64,000 bases of DNA, from NCBI RefSeq assembly GCF_003025595.1, contig NZ_PYMI01000011.1, positions 1 to 64,000 of the forward strand. Reading direction: 5' to 3'. The translations under genes and the position numbers were made by a program. The notes below the pieces were generated by a model. The model was not told where the DNA came from. It worked only from the letters and a program-made list of their open reading frames with translations, and did no database searches. Origin of the DNA: Photobacterium ganghwense (GTDB taxonomy: Bacteria; Pseudomonadota; Gammaproteobacteria; Enterobacterales; Vibrionaceae). Below, piece by piece: positions 1 to 8,166 of this stretch (within the stretch, counting starts at the first letter, position 1; each line of letters begins with the position of its first letter).

Positions 1-116
1 CTGGCGACCATAGCGCTGTGGACCCACCTGATCCCATGCCGAACTCAGACGTGAAACGCAGCAGCGCCGATGGTAGTGTGGGGTCTCCCCATGTGAGAGT
101 AGGACATCGCCAGGCA
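1..116 (+). rRNA. rrf: 5S ribosomal RNA (5' end cut by window edge)
   Basis: The sequence from the first base has the typical gammaproteobacterial 5S core, with GAACTCAGACGTGAAACGC in the loop region and the closing CATCGCCAGGCA at the 3' end. The first few bases of the usual TGCCTGGCGACC start are missing, so the gene begins just outside the window. It is the last rRNA of an rrn operon that continues into tRNA-Asp. Confidence 0.95.
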
Positions 117-158
117 CCCAATTTAGGGTAGCGTTCTGAACAAACGTTAATCCTGAGT

Positions 159-235
159 GGAGCGGTAGTTCAGTTGGTTAGAATACCGGCCTGTCACGCC
201 GGGGGTCGCGGGTTCGAGTCCCGTCCGCTCCGCCA
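159..235 (+). tRNA. tRNA-Asp (GTC)
   Basis: A 77-nt cloverleaf: acceptor GGAGCGG pairs with CCGCTCC, the anticodon GTC sits in CTGTCAC, the T-loop is GGTTCGAGTCC, and CCA is encoded. It lies 43 nt after the 5S gene, so it is a distal tRNA of the rRNA operon, a common Vibrionaceae and enterobacterial arrangement. Confidence 0.97.
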
Positions 236-243
236 CTTATACG

Positions 244-273
244 AAGCCCAAGCAGAAATGCTTGGGCTTTTTT
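244..273 (+). terminator. rho-independent terminator of the rrn/tRNA-Asp operon
   Basis: An inverted repeat AAGCCCAAGCA / TGCTTGGGCTT with a GAAA loop is followed by a T tract, directly after the CCA of tRNA-Asp. Confidence 0.9.
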
Positions 274-341
274 ACGTTTAAAGACAATGTTGTTCGCCCT
301 TCGGTCGAATGAGCCCCGCTGGATCGCCAGCCCGGCCGTTC

Positions 342-384
342 CACCACTTATGCGAAGCCCGAATTTAAAGATTTGGGCTTTTTT
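342..384 (+). terminator. second terminator preceded by a copy of the tRNA 3' flank
   Basis: The hairpin AAGCCCGAAT / ATTTGGGCTT followed by TTTT is preceded by CCACCACTTATGCGAAGCCC. This closely repeats the junction after tRNA-Asp (GCCACTTATACGAAGCCC). It looks like the 3' remnant of a second tRNA-plus-terminator unit whose tRNA body is no longer recognisable (bases about 290-345). Confidence 0.6.
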
Positions 385-849
385 GCGTTCAGTATTTATC
401 GGTTTGTCCTAGGGCGACTAATTCCATTCCTCACGTCACGAAGGGTGCGACTCCAGTATTTCACTACTGACACGAAGCTTCGTCAGTAATGACAGGTCTT
501 AAACCATGGAGCCTTGGGCTATAGTAGGTAAAGATCATGAGATTCAAGTTGTTCATCCATGAGCATTCTTATGTGGATTTAGCACACTGATTCCACATCG
601 GATATAGATTCCAATTGATGATTTAGGGCTATACCCTATAGCTATCATTGAACAACGAGTCTCATCTCTATTGTTTCGGCGATTTATTCAATTTGAATAC
701 TTCTGATTTTTTCAAGCTCAGACAGAATATTACCGATATGTCAGGTTTTTTCGTTTACAGGTATGTAGTTTTGGAAGGATGCTTGTGTAGGGTGAAGTTG
801 CTTAAGCCGTTCTTCTCTCTAAATGTCGCTAGGCAGCTTCTTGAGCATG
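385..849. other. intergenic stretch before the IS element
   Basis: No convincing gene is visible. The stretch holds small inverted repeats, ATGTGGA/TCCACAT at about 570-597 and GCTATA-CCC-TATAGC at 628-642. A weak TTG-initiated reading frame from 648 runs into the IS (separate entry). Confidence 0.5.
648..849 (+). pseudogene. 5' part of a possible small ORF split by the IS
   Basis: A frame opens at a TTG (648) and reads into the IS left end. If the IS and one CATG copy are removed, it continues from 2064 for about 16 more codons and stops at TAG 2108-2110, giving a hypothetical protein of roughly 83 residues. The only support is that the frame stays open across the joint. There is no good ribosome binding site and no recognised family, so this may be chance. 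Confidence 0.2.
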
Positions 850-869
850 TGACCTGCTCCCCAATCCAG
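850..869 (+). repeat. IS left inverted repeat
   Basis: It begins TGACCTGCTCCCCAAT. The right end read inward is TGACCTGCCCCCAAT, the same apart from one extra T in the left copy. CATG lies immediately outside (846-849). Confidence 0.9.
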
Positions 870-911
870 CTAAAACTTAGTAATGTTCATCTTATAAGAA
901 GGAAGGTGAAT

Positions 912-1175
912 ATGAAGAAGCGATTCAACGAACAGCAGATCATTGCCATTCTCAAGGAAGCAGAAGCAGGCATTCCTGTTAAAGAGCTGTGTCGCAAGCA
1001 CAATATTTCCGATGCCACATTCTACCTATGGCGTAAAAAGTACGCGGGCATGGATGTTTCCGATGCCCGTCGCTTGAAAGCATTGGAAGATGAGAATGCC
1101 AAGCTCAAGAAGCTCTTGGCGGAATCCATGCTTGATGTTGATGCTTTAAAAGCGGCTCTTAACCAAAAGTATTGA
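912..1175 (+). CDS. IS3-family transposase OrfA (IS407 group)
   Basis: An 87-residue protein. It opens with a helix-turn-helix of the IS3 OrfA type (FNEQQIIAILKEAEAG, VKELCRKHNISDATFYLWRK) and ends with the leucine-zipper-like stretch LKALEDENAKLKKLLAESML used for multimerisation. The ATG at 912 lies 62 bp inside the left repeat and follows GGAAGGTGAAT, a fair ribosome binding site. A longer frame open upstream belongs to flanking DNA. The stop at 1173-1175 overlaps the start of orfB, which is in the -1 frame, the usual arrangement for making an OrfAB fusion by frameshifting. Confidence 0.9.
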   Translation: MKKRFNEQQIIAILKEAEAGIPVKELCRKHNISDATFYLWRKKYAGMDVSDARRLKALEDENAKLKKLLAESMLDVDALKAALNQKY

Positions 1176-2042
1176 CCGTCGGAGACAAGCGCAAGGCTGT
1201 GCATGCAATGCAGGAAGTCACCACGATTTCGGAACGCAAAGTCTGTCTGCTCGTCGGTATAAATCGCGCATCGATGAGATACCAACCTCAATCTAAAGAG
1301 AGTGATGTGGAGCTGTCGGCTCGTATACAAGAACTGGCACTAGAGAGAAAAAGGTTCGGATATCGCCGTATTCACCATCTTCTTCGGCGGGAAGGGACAG
1401 AGGTTAATCATAAGCGTGTTTACCGGTTATACCAGAGAGTCTGGATTGACCGTTCGAAAACGGAAGCGAAGGAAATCATTATGTGTCGAGCGAGAGCCAC
1501 TTTTACTTCCCTCACTGCCCAACCATACCTGGTCAATGGACTTCGTCATGGATGCACTCAGTTCTGGTCGTAGGATAAAGTGCCTCACTATCGTTGACGA
1601 CTTCACAAAGGAGTGCCTGGATATTACTGTTACATCAGGAATTTCTGGAGATGAGGTGGTCGCCATACTTGAGGCTATTGCTGCTTTCCGTGGTTATTCT
1701 GAGGCTGTTCGAACAGATCAGGGGCCTGAGTTTACGGGTAAAGCCCTTGACCAATGGGCTTATGATCATGGTGTTATTCTGAAGCTGATACAGGCTGGTA
1801 AGCCAACCCAGAATGCTTATATCGAAAGCTTTAACGGCAAGTTCAGGGACGAGTGTTTAAACGAGCATCTGTTCAGAGACTTGAGCCATGCTCGTAAACT
1901 GATCAGTGACTGGCGCATTGACTACAATGAAAATCGGCCGCATTCATCAATTGGATACCTAACTCCCTCTGAATTTGCAGTACTGACACATTCAGGGCTA
2001 AACAGTAACGTAACTGACATTACTAAAGAAGTGTTGGATTAG
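1172..2042 (+). pseudogene. IS3-family transposase OrfB, frameshifted
   Basis: Two frames make up one DDE integrase. The first part (from TTG 1172 to about 1433) carries the HTH_21-like region ERKRFGYRRIHHLLRREG. The second (about 1434-2042) carries the catalytic core: D in WSMDFVMDAL, D in VRTDQGPEF, and E in NAYIESFNGKF. The frame must change near 1433-1437, where YRLY stops aligning and RESGLTVRKRKRRK resumes one base later. This is consistent with a single-base insertion. Without correction the protein loses its catalytic domain, so this copy cannot transpose on its own. Confidence 0.88.
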
Positions 2043-2059
2043 TTATTGGGGGCAGGTCA
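2042..2059 (-). repeat. IS right inverted repeat
   Basis: Read inward on the minus strand it is TGACCTGCCCCCAATAAC. It partners the left repeat and is followed outside by the CATG duplication at 2060-2063. Confidence 0.9.
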
Positions 2060-2213
2060 CATGAGTTTGATTATGAAGGTTTTGAGAGTCTGTATCTTCG
2101 GTGGTGGTAGCTTCAGGGTTTAAGGTTGGAATATCGGTGAACGGTACCGAGGGATTTTTACTCATTTGTCATGAGATTAAAGGCCTCTCTGGGGAGAAGC
2201 CTTGGGAGGGCGG
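2060..2213. other. right flank of the IS and weak hairpin after the nicotinamidase-like gene
   Basis: It starts with the second CATG. An imperfect stem at about 2179-2203 (AAGGC...GCCTT with an inner TCTC/GAGA pairing) could act as a weak minus-strand terminator for the pssA operon. Nothing else is visible. Confidence 0.35.
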
Positions 2214-2843
2214 TCAAAGCAGAGTTTGTAGCGCTGTCAGATCCTGAGCGATGATAATCCCTGCTTGCTTCATGTCGGCACAGGCCTGTTGTGTGGTTTC
2301 TGGTGCAATTCCACGGCTGGCTGATAGGTTGACGATGACCTTGAAATAACCACTCTTCTGGAGCTGCAGTGCTGTTGTTTTAACGCAGTAGTCTGTAGCC
2401 AGTCCGCCAATGATAACTGTCGAGACCCCTTTGGCGACCAGCCATTCGATCAGGCCAGTACTAAGCTTCTCCTGCAGATCGTGGAAGCAGGCACCGTATG
2501 GGTGAAGATCCGGCTCGATCCCTTTCCAGATTACATGATCATAGTCAGTCACGGCGGGTAGGCCCGGGATCGTTTCAAATCCCCGGGTGCCTGGAACTGC
2601 GTGGGATACCCAGGTCACGTCAGCATTTTTGTGGGATAGAGGTTGAAGCATCTTTTCGTGGCTATCGACAACCCAAACCGCGTTTCTGGGATGGGCATCT
2701 TTAGTCAGCACGCGATACTGAGCCATTGCAGCCTGTGCATTCAATGCTTGGCCGATGCTATCGCCTTCCGGGACCGGAAGTTCATCCGGACACAACGGAG
2801 TAAAGGTTTGCTGGGGATCAACATCGATGGCTGCAATTGTCAT
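2214..2843 (-). CDS. isochorismatase-family cysteine hydrolase, nicotinamidase-like
   Basis: A 209-residue protein of the nicotinamidase/isochorismatase family. The family triad is visible: Asp9 in DPQQTF, Lys107 in VIWKG, and Cys153 in GGLATDYCVKTTA with the usual cis-peptide neighbourhood. Metal-binding candidates are Asp49 and His51 (KDAHP). HAVPGTRGFE (His81) matches the nicotinamidase HCVxGTxG element, so conversion of nicotinamide to nicotinate for NAD salvage is the likeliest reaction. It starts 9 bp after pssA on the same strand, so the two are probably cotranscribed. Family assignment is firm; substrate is inferred. Confidence 0.85.
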   Translation of the reverse strand: MTIAAIDVDPQQTFTPLCPDELPVPEGDSIGQALNAQAAMAQYRVLTKDAHPRNAVWVVDSHEKMLQPLSHKNADVTWVSHAVPGTRGFETIPGLPAVTDYDHVIWKGIEPDLHPYGACFHDLQEKLSTGLIEWLVAKGVSTVIIGGLATDYCVKTTALQLQKSGYFKVIVNLSASRGIAPETTQQACADMKQAGIIIAQDLTALQTLL

Positions 2844-2852
2844 AACCGTTAC

Positions 2853-4202
2853 CTACAGAATTTGATTCAAGATATGGTCTGCCTTGACTCGGCGTATCCG
2901 CTTAATTAGCTTTCTGACCGGAGCCGGATACGTGTCGACCTTATCAATGAATTTATAGCTGCCGACAAGCTGGGTGTGGGAAAGAATGCAGTCGAGTTCT
3001 TTTTGTTTCTGTTCAGCCAATAGTTGGTTTTTATCTCTGACCAGAATGGCATTTTCCAGATCCAGTTTCCAGGCACGTGGATTTAGGTTGTTACCCGTGA
3101 TGAGCATATAGCTACGATCAACCCAGATGCCTTTAAGGTGGAAGCTGTTGTCATTATGTTTCCATAAATGGATGGCAAGCTGACGACGTGCAATCGCTGA
3201 CTCATTCTGTTTAGCGAAGTGGCGGAGATTGACTTCATACAGGTAAGGAAGACCAGCAATTGTTTTGAATGGCTCACTAGGTGGAATATAGAAGTCATTC
3301 GCTGTTTTGTCACCGACAATGATGGTCACTTTGACGCCGCGTCGTAGGGCACGCTTGACTTCCCGGCTGATAGAGCGCGGAAAGTTGAAATACGGCGTGC
3401 AGATCGTGAGTTCCTGCTGAGCACTGGCGATAAGGGTACAGATATGCTGATTGAGCGTGTTCTTGCGTTTACCCAAACCAACCAGAGGCGTCAGGCCGAC
3501 TTCACCCTCGGCAATAGGCTCTGGTGTGAAGTGATAGGTGGCGCGGGCCAGTTGTTGGCGAAACTCTCGAATGGCACCTTTTAGTGCTTTGGTTTCAGGG
3601 CGCTGGCTCTGGCTCAGACAGTTGACCGCATCACTGTCGACCAAGGTATCCAAAATAAAATTGGACATGGTATCGGCCAGATGCGGGTTTTTGATCACAT
3701 GGTAGCGGTCATAGCGATAACGATTGTGCTGGGCCAGATAGACATCGTTAAGGCTGGCGCCGCTGTATACGACTTTATCGTCGATGACGAAGCCTTTGAG
3801 ATGGAGAACACCGAAGACTTCCCGGTTACGGACCGGTACCCCAAGGATTTGAATCTGGTGCTCATACTGGCTAGCAAATTCACGGTACAGGGCGGCATTG
3901 CCGTCGGATTTCTCTGCACCGATGAGTCCCCGCTGGGCACGGTGCCAGTCGACCAGCACTTTAATATCCAGGCCCGGATTTTTCTGCTTAGCCTCGTAGA
4001 GCGCCTTGAGGATACCTCGGCCGGCATCATCGTCCTGAAGATAGAGGGCAACCAGATAAATGCGTTGAGTGGCACCCGCGATTTCGGCATAAAGACGTTC
4101 ACGGAAGGAACCGGCGTCTAACAGGGTCTCCAGGTTTTCAGGCTTGTGTGCAATGCACGGCAGTTGATCAATGCGTTGCTTGTTAGCAATAGCTGAATCC
4201 AT
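2853..4202 (-). CDS. pssA: CDP-diacylglycerol--serine O-phosphatidyltransferase
   Basis: PssA makes phosphatidylserine, the precursor of phosphatidylethanolamine, from CDP-diacylglycerol and serine at the inner membrane surface. The 449 residues match the enterobacterial PLD-superfamily enzyme (about 451). Two HKD motifs are present: His134/Lys136/Asp141 in HLKGFVIDDKVVYSG and His355/Lys357/Asp362 in HLKGIWVDRSYMLITG. The start is supported by GAGG 6 bases upstream of ATG. A nicotinamidase-like gene follows 9 bp downstream. Confidence 0.95.
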   Translation of the reverse strand: MDSAIANKQRIDQLPCIAHKPENLETLLDAGSFRERLYAEIAGATQRIYLVALYLQDDDAGRGILKALYEAKQKNPGLDIKVLVDWHRAQRGLIGAEKSDGNAALYREFASQYEHQIQILGVPVRNREVFGVLHLKGFVIDDKVVYSGASLNDVYLAQHNRYRYDRYHVIKNPHLADTMSNFILDTLVDSDAVNCLSQSQRPETKALKGAIREFRQQLARATYHFTPEPIAEGEVGLTPLVGLGKRKNTLNQHICTLIASAQQELTICTPYFNFPRSISREVKRALRRGVKVTIIVGDKTANDFYIPPSEPFKTIAGLPYLYEVNLRHFAKQNESAIARRQLAIHLWKHNDNSFHLKGIWVDRSYMLITGNNLNPRAWKLDLENAILVRDKNQLLAEQKQKELDCILSHTQLVGSYKFIDKVDTYPAPVRKLIKRIRRVKADHILNQIL

Positions 4203-4319
4203 TATCGCCTCGTTTACGCGACCTTTATAAGGATGATTGTGTTAATTAAGAGAGCAATTATATCAGAAAAACAACACAGTCAATGTATGGCTATGTCGGA
4301 GTACCGGAGAATCGCGAAA

Positions 4320-4757
4320 TTATTGTGTAACTGCTTGTTGATAAATCATCGCAACAAGTGACTTTCCACTTAGTCGGTAACGGGTGAGCCGTGACTGCAA
4401 TGACTCGGGTAATTCAGACTCTGGAACTGGGACGAAGCCCGTTGCCTGATAAAAATCGACCAGGTATGAGAACGCAAAACAGAAGCAGGGAGCCTGTTCC
4501 AGCTGGGATTGGGCAGCGACTAAGAGCTGCTGGCCCTGTTTTTGCCCGCGCGCATCGGGGATGACCAGCATACCGGTCATGAGTTGAAAGCCATCAAATT
4601 GCTTGAACCTGACACAGCAGTGGATGGCACTGTTATCCTCGCCAATCCAAATCACTTCATCTTTTTTTGCCTTACCTGCCGGATAATGCTGTTTATAAAG
4701 ACGGTTGATCAAGGGAAAGCGCAGTGGCTCTATCGGGTGAAATCTAAGCTTGTTCAT
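4320..4757 (-). CDS. GNAT-family N-acetyltransferase
   Basis: A 145-residue protein from the start MNKLRFHP. The acetyl-CoA pyrophosphate-binding segment is VIPDARGQKQGQQLLVAA (R-x-x-x-x-G/A type), followed by the C-terminal strand and helix FAFSYLVDFYQATGFVPV typical of GNAT proteins. The frame is open further upstream to 4835, but that would overlap murB on the other strand, and the internal ATG begins the family-like sequence. The substrate cannot be told from sequence. It is divergent from murB with the start regions less than 80 bp apart. Confidence 0.75.
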   Translation of the reverse strand: MNKLRFHPIEPLRFPLINRLYKQHYPAGKAKKDEVIWIGEDNSAIHCCVRFKQFDGFQLMTGMLVIPDARGQKQGQQLLVAAQSQLEQAPCFCFAFSYLVDFYQATGFVPVPESELPESLQSRLTRYRLSGKSLVAMIYQQAVTQ

Positions 4758-4833
4758 GGGGAAAAAACTGCTAACTATAGCTGAATCAGTTAAAATGCAG
4801 CCCAAGTATATAAAGGTATGGTTCAAAAAGCGC

Positions 4834-5874
4834 ATGAAAGTTTTGCAGGATCGGTCTCTGGCCCCGTTTCATACATTTGGTATTGATGTCAGTGCACAGC
4901 GTATTGTGGCGGTTGAGTCGGCCGAAGAGTTAGTCAGTGTCTGGCACGATACTGCCTTCAGTGCGTTACCGAAACTGATTCTTGGCCAGGGCAGCAACAT
5001 GCTGTTCTGTGAGGACTATGCCGGGGTGGTGGTGCTCAATCGTATCAAAGGCATTACGATCAATGAAACGGACGATGCTTTTGAATTGCGTGTCGGGGCT
5101 GGGGAAGACTGGCATCAGCTGGTTGAAATGACCGTGGCAAACGGTATGCCTGGTCTGGAGAATCTGGCGCTGATTCCGGGCTGTGTGGGGTCATCTCCTA
5201 TCCAGAACATCGGGGCGTACGGCGTCGAGTTAAAGGATGTCTGTCAGTACGTCGATACACTGGAGCTGGCTACGGGGCAGACACAGCGATTATCTGCGGA
5301 CGAGTGCCGCTTCGGATACCGGGATTCCGTCTTTAAACACGAGCTGAAAGCCACGCATGCCATTACGGCGGTGGGGCTGCGCCTTAAAAAAGCGTGGCAG
5401 CCCAATATCAGCTATGGCCCGCTGGCGTCTTTTGATGCCGCGACAGTGAGCGCCGAAGCCATTTTAGCGTCGGTCTGCGAGATTCGACAGTCGAAGCTGC
5501 CGGATCCCCGCGTGTTGGGTAATGCCGGTAGCTTCTTCAAAAATCCGGTCATTGATACCCAGCAGGTAAACCAGCTGCTGGCTGAACATCCGACCATGCC
5601 GTATTACCCGCAGGATGATGAGCACTGTAAGTTGGCAGCGGGATGGCTGATTGATCAGTGCGCGCTCAAAGGCCATCGCATTGGCGGGGCGCAGGTTCAT
5701 GAGCAGCAGGCGTTGGTTTTAGTAAATGCTGAGCAGGCGACAGCCCGCGATGTGCTTGCTCTGGCCCAGTTTGTCGTCGAGCAAGTGGAAGCAAAATTTG
5801 GCGTTCGCCTGGAGCATGAGGTGCGCTTTATGGGTGCGACATCGGAAACGACACTGACGGAGATCATGGGATGA
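4834..5874 (+). CDS. murB: UDP-N-acetylenolpyruvoylglucosamine reductase
   Basis: MurB is the FAD enzyme that reduces UDP-GlcNAc-enolpyruvate with NADPH to UDP-MurNAc, the second committed step of peptidoglycan precursor synthesis. Visible signatures are LGQGSNMLF and GCVGSSPIQNIGAYGVE for FAD binding, the serine of LGNAGSFFKNP (proton donor), and the C-terminal LEHEVRFMG. I chose ATG 4834 (MKVLQDRSLAPFHTFG), giving 346 residues, close to the 342 of E. coli. The frame is open to 4750, but that would overlap the divergent acetyltransferase start. Its TGA overlaps the birA ATG. Confidence 0.95.
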   Translation: MKVLQDRSLAPFHTFGIDVSAQRIVAVESAEELVSVWHDTAFSALPKLILGQGSNMLFCEDYAGVVVLNRIKGITINETDDAFELRVGAGEDWHQLVEMTVANGMPGLENLALIPGCVGSSPIQNIGAYGVELKDVCQYVDTLELATGQTQRLSADECRFGYRDSVFKHELKATHAITAVGLRLKKAWQPNISYGPLASFDAATVSAEAILASVCEIRQSKLPDPRVLGNAGSFFKNPVIDTQQVNQLLAEHPTMPYYPQDDEHCKLAAGWLIDQCALKGHRIGGAQVHEQQALVLVNAEQATARDVLALAQFVVEQVEAKFGVRLEHEVRFMGATSETTLTEIMG

Positions 5875-6833
5875 AAGAGCATTCGACCCGATTAGCCCTG
5901 GTGGCAATGCTGGCAGATGGCGAGTTCCATTCCGGTGAAGCTCTGGGAGAGCAATTGGGTATCTCACGGGCTGCGATCAGTAAGCATATTAAGGTGCTTC
6001 AAGCATGGGGGCTGGACATTTTTCGCTTGCAAGGGAAAGGCTATCGTCTGCCAGCAAAACTGGATCTCCTTGATTGCGATAAGATTGTCGGTCAGGTAAA
6101 GTGCCCAAGCTTGGAGGTTATCCCGGTAATCGATTCGACGAATCAATACCTGATGGAACGGGTCGGGCAACTGCCAAAAGGGGCGGTTTGTCTGGCGGAA
6201 TATCAGGAAGCCGGACGAGGCCGTCGTGGTCGTCAGTGGCTCTCGCCGTTTGGTAGTAATTTGTACCTCTCCATGTATTGGCGTTTAGATGCCGGCATGG
6301 CCGCCGCCATGGGGTTAAGCCTGGTGGTCGGGGTGGCCATTGCGGAAGCTCTGCAATCACTCGGGGCCGATGAAGTTCGGGTGAAATGGCCGAACGATCT
6401 GTATTTCAGGGATAAAAAGCTAGCAGGAATTCTGGTTGAGATGACTGGTCAGGCGGGCGATGCTGCGCACTTGATCATCGGCATGGGACTCAATATCGCT
6501 ATGCCGGAACAAGAAGGCAAAGAAATAGACCAGGCATGGGCCAATTTAACTCAGACCTGCGCCAAATTGCCGGATCGTAATACCCTTGCTGCTACCTTGA
6601 TCGCGCAATTACATCAGACTCTGGCTGATTATGAAGTCTGCGGACTGGAAGGCTTCACCGAGCGTTGGAATCGCTTGGACAACTTTTTGGACCGCCCCGT
6701 GAAACTGTTGATTGGTAACCGCGTAGTGGAAGGGATAGCCCGCGGGATCAACGGACAGGGGGCGTTATTGTTAGAGGCCGATGGTGAGGTCACCCCTTAC
6801 ATCGGTGGAGAAATCAGCCTCAGAGGTTGTTAA
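5871..6833 (+). CDS. birA: bifunctional biotin--protein ligase / biotin operon repressor
   Basis: BirA attaches biotin to AccB (encoded here at 48468-48941) and, as biotinyl-5'-AMP complex, represses biotin synthesis genes. The 320 residues show an N-terminal winged helix (GEALGEQLGISRAAISKHIKVL, about 20-45), the biotin/ATP loop AGRGRRGRQW with GRGRRG, the catalytic lysine in VKWPNDLYF, and a C-terminal SH3-like domain. ATGA overlap with murB implies translational coupling. The N-terminal DNA-binding domain shows it is the regulatory class. Confidence 0.96.
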   Translation: MKEHSTRLALVAMLADGEFHSGEALGEQLGISRAAISKHIKVLQAWGLDIFRLQGKGYRLPAKLDLLDCDKIVGQVKCPSLEVIPVIDSTNQYLMERVGQLPKGAVCLAEYQEAGRGRRGRQWLSPFGSNLYLSMYWRLDAGMAAAMGLSLVVGVAIAEALQSLGADEVRVKWPNDLYFRDKKLAGILVEMTGQAGDAAHLIIGMGLNIAMPEQEGKEIDQAWANLTQTCAKLPDRNTLAATLIAQLHQTLADYEVCGLEGFTERWNRLDNFLDRPVKLLIGNRVVEGIARGINGQGALLLEADGEVTPYIGGEISLRGC

Positions 6834-7564
6834 TGCAAATTTTGATTGAAGCGGGTAACACTTATGTCAAGGTGGCCCAATTATTTGACGATGGCAATTT
6901 TGAATTGCTGGGACGGTATCCGAGCCGCAAGCTGGAAATGGTACTGGAGCCCCTACTCGAGAATGGAATCGACAGAATCGTCTTTGCAAGTGTCGGGCCG
7001 GTGGAGGTCGACAACTCTATTCAGCGCATTTCCCAATTGGCCAATATTCCGGTCATGCAAGTTAAGACCCTGCGGAAAGACTTTGGCGTGAAAAACGCCT
7101 ATGCCGAATACCAGTATCTTGGGGTCGACCGTTGGCTGACGCTGGTGGCTATTCATCAGAGCTTTAAAAAGCCGACTGTGATTGTCGACATTGGCACGGC
7201 ATTAACCTTTGATGTCATGACAGAGGACGGTAAGCACCTTGGCGGTTGGATCGCACCCGGTTATCAGCTAATGATGAAGGCGGTGTTGGAAAACACGACC
7301 AAAGTTTTTTCCGACCGTGAACATGGTGACGAGTTGGTGTTTGCCGACAATACGGCGGATGGCCTTAAGAATGGCTGCCGTGCCGCCTTGTTGGGACTGA
7401 TTGAATACGGCCTTGGCCAGGCGCGGGATAAGCTGAAAACCGAGCCGGAAGTGATTTTGTGTGGTGGCGGGGTTCGTCATCTGCCAAAGAGCTGGGGACG
7501 GGGATATCAACATCGTTCCGATCTGGTGCTGGAAGGCCTTGCTTTGTATGCAAAATGCCGCTAG
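6833..7564 (+). CDS. coaX: type III pantothenate kinase
   Basis: CoaX phosphorylates pantothenate, the first step of coenzyme A synthesis. The 243 residues have the ASKHA-fold signatures of the type III class: IEAGNTYVK at the start (phosphate 1 loop), GVDRW in the middle, and VDIGTALTFDV (phosphate 2) followed by GGWIAPGYQLM. The ATG overlaps the birA stop as TAATG. In E. coli this exact slot (birA to the Thr-Tyr-Gly-Thr tRNAs) holds the unrelated type I kinase coaA, so this looks like non-orthologous replacement in place. panF at 45164-46621 supplies pantothenate. Confidence 0.93.
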   Translation: MQILIEAGNTYVKVAQLFDDGNFELLGRYPSRKLEMVLEPLLENGIDRIVFASVGPVEVDNSIQRISQLANIPVMQVKTLRKDFGVKNAYAEYQYLGVDRWLTLVAIHQSFKKPTVIVDIGTALTFDVMTEDGKHLGGWIAPGYQLMMKAVLENTTKVFSDREHGDELVFADNTADGLKNGCRAALLGLIEYGLGQARDKLKTEPEVILCGGGVRHLPKSWGRGYQHRSDLVLEGLALYAKCR

Positions 7565-7618
7565 TGGTTAATTCTTGGTCGGTCAGGGTGGGGCGGCAAA
7601 AAAAAACGAAAAAAGGTA

Positions 7619-7647
7619 TTGCAACCCCTCGCTGAGTTCACTAGAAT
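7619..7647 (+). promoter_or_regulatory. sigma-70 promoter of the tRNA-tuf operon
   Basis: TTGCAA (7619-7624) and TAGAAT (7642-7647) are 17 bp apart. The -10 is followed by GCGC, a GC-rich discriminator typical of stable-RNA promoters under stringent control. The first tRNA starts 14 bp after the -10. Confidence 0.8.
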
Positions 7648-7660
7648 GCGCAGCACTTAC

Positions 7661-7736
<76 letters not shown>

Positions 7737-7773
7737 CTTTCTCCTAAATGAGTGAAAGTGCTTAAAAATTTCT

Positions 7774-7858
<85 letters not shown>

Positions 7859-7897
7859 TTTTCAATTGATTGAATAGCTTAACGAGTTACGAGTTTA

Positions 7898-7972
<75 letters not shown>

Positions 7973-7985
7973 CACTATTAAGTGT

Positions 7986-8061
7986 GCTGATATAGCTCAG
8001 TTGGTAGAGCGCACCCTTGGTAAGGGTGAGGTCGGCGGTTCAAATCCGCCTATCAGCACCA
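7986..8061 (+). tRNA. tRNA-Thr (GGT)
   Basis: A 76-nt cloverleaf. Acceptor GCTGATA pairs with TATCAGC, the anticodon GGT sits in TTGGTAA, and CCA is encoded. It is the last tRNA before tuf, about 105 bp upstream of the tuf ATG. Confidence 0.97.
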
Positions 8062-8166
8062 CTCTCTCCTTAAGTTACTTCGATTCTTTTGATATATACT
8101 CTACAAAACCCATGATTGGTTGTGTGGTCGTAATGCCACCAAATACCGTGCCTAGAGGGACAATCC

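Larger units (their letters stand above)
850..2059 (+). mobile_element. IS3-family insertion sequence, IS407 group (inactive by frameshift)
   Basis: The element is 1210 bp with terminal inverted repeats starting TGACCTGC at both ends and flanked by a 4-bp direct repeat CATG (846-849 and 2060-2063). It carries orfA and a DDE-type orfB in overlapping frames. The 4-bp duplication, the end sequence TGACCTGCcCCC and the protein types match the IS407 subgroup. orfB has an extra frameshift near 1433, so this copy is probably dead, but clean ends and an intact duplication suggest a recent insertion. Confidence 0.93.

Noticed and set aside
1172..1573. Treating the first half of orfB as an intact small protein
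   Set aside because: The DDE core follows in another frame with continuous family similarity, so it is one broken gene rather than two genes.
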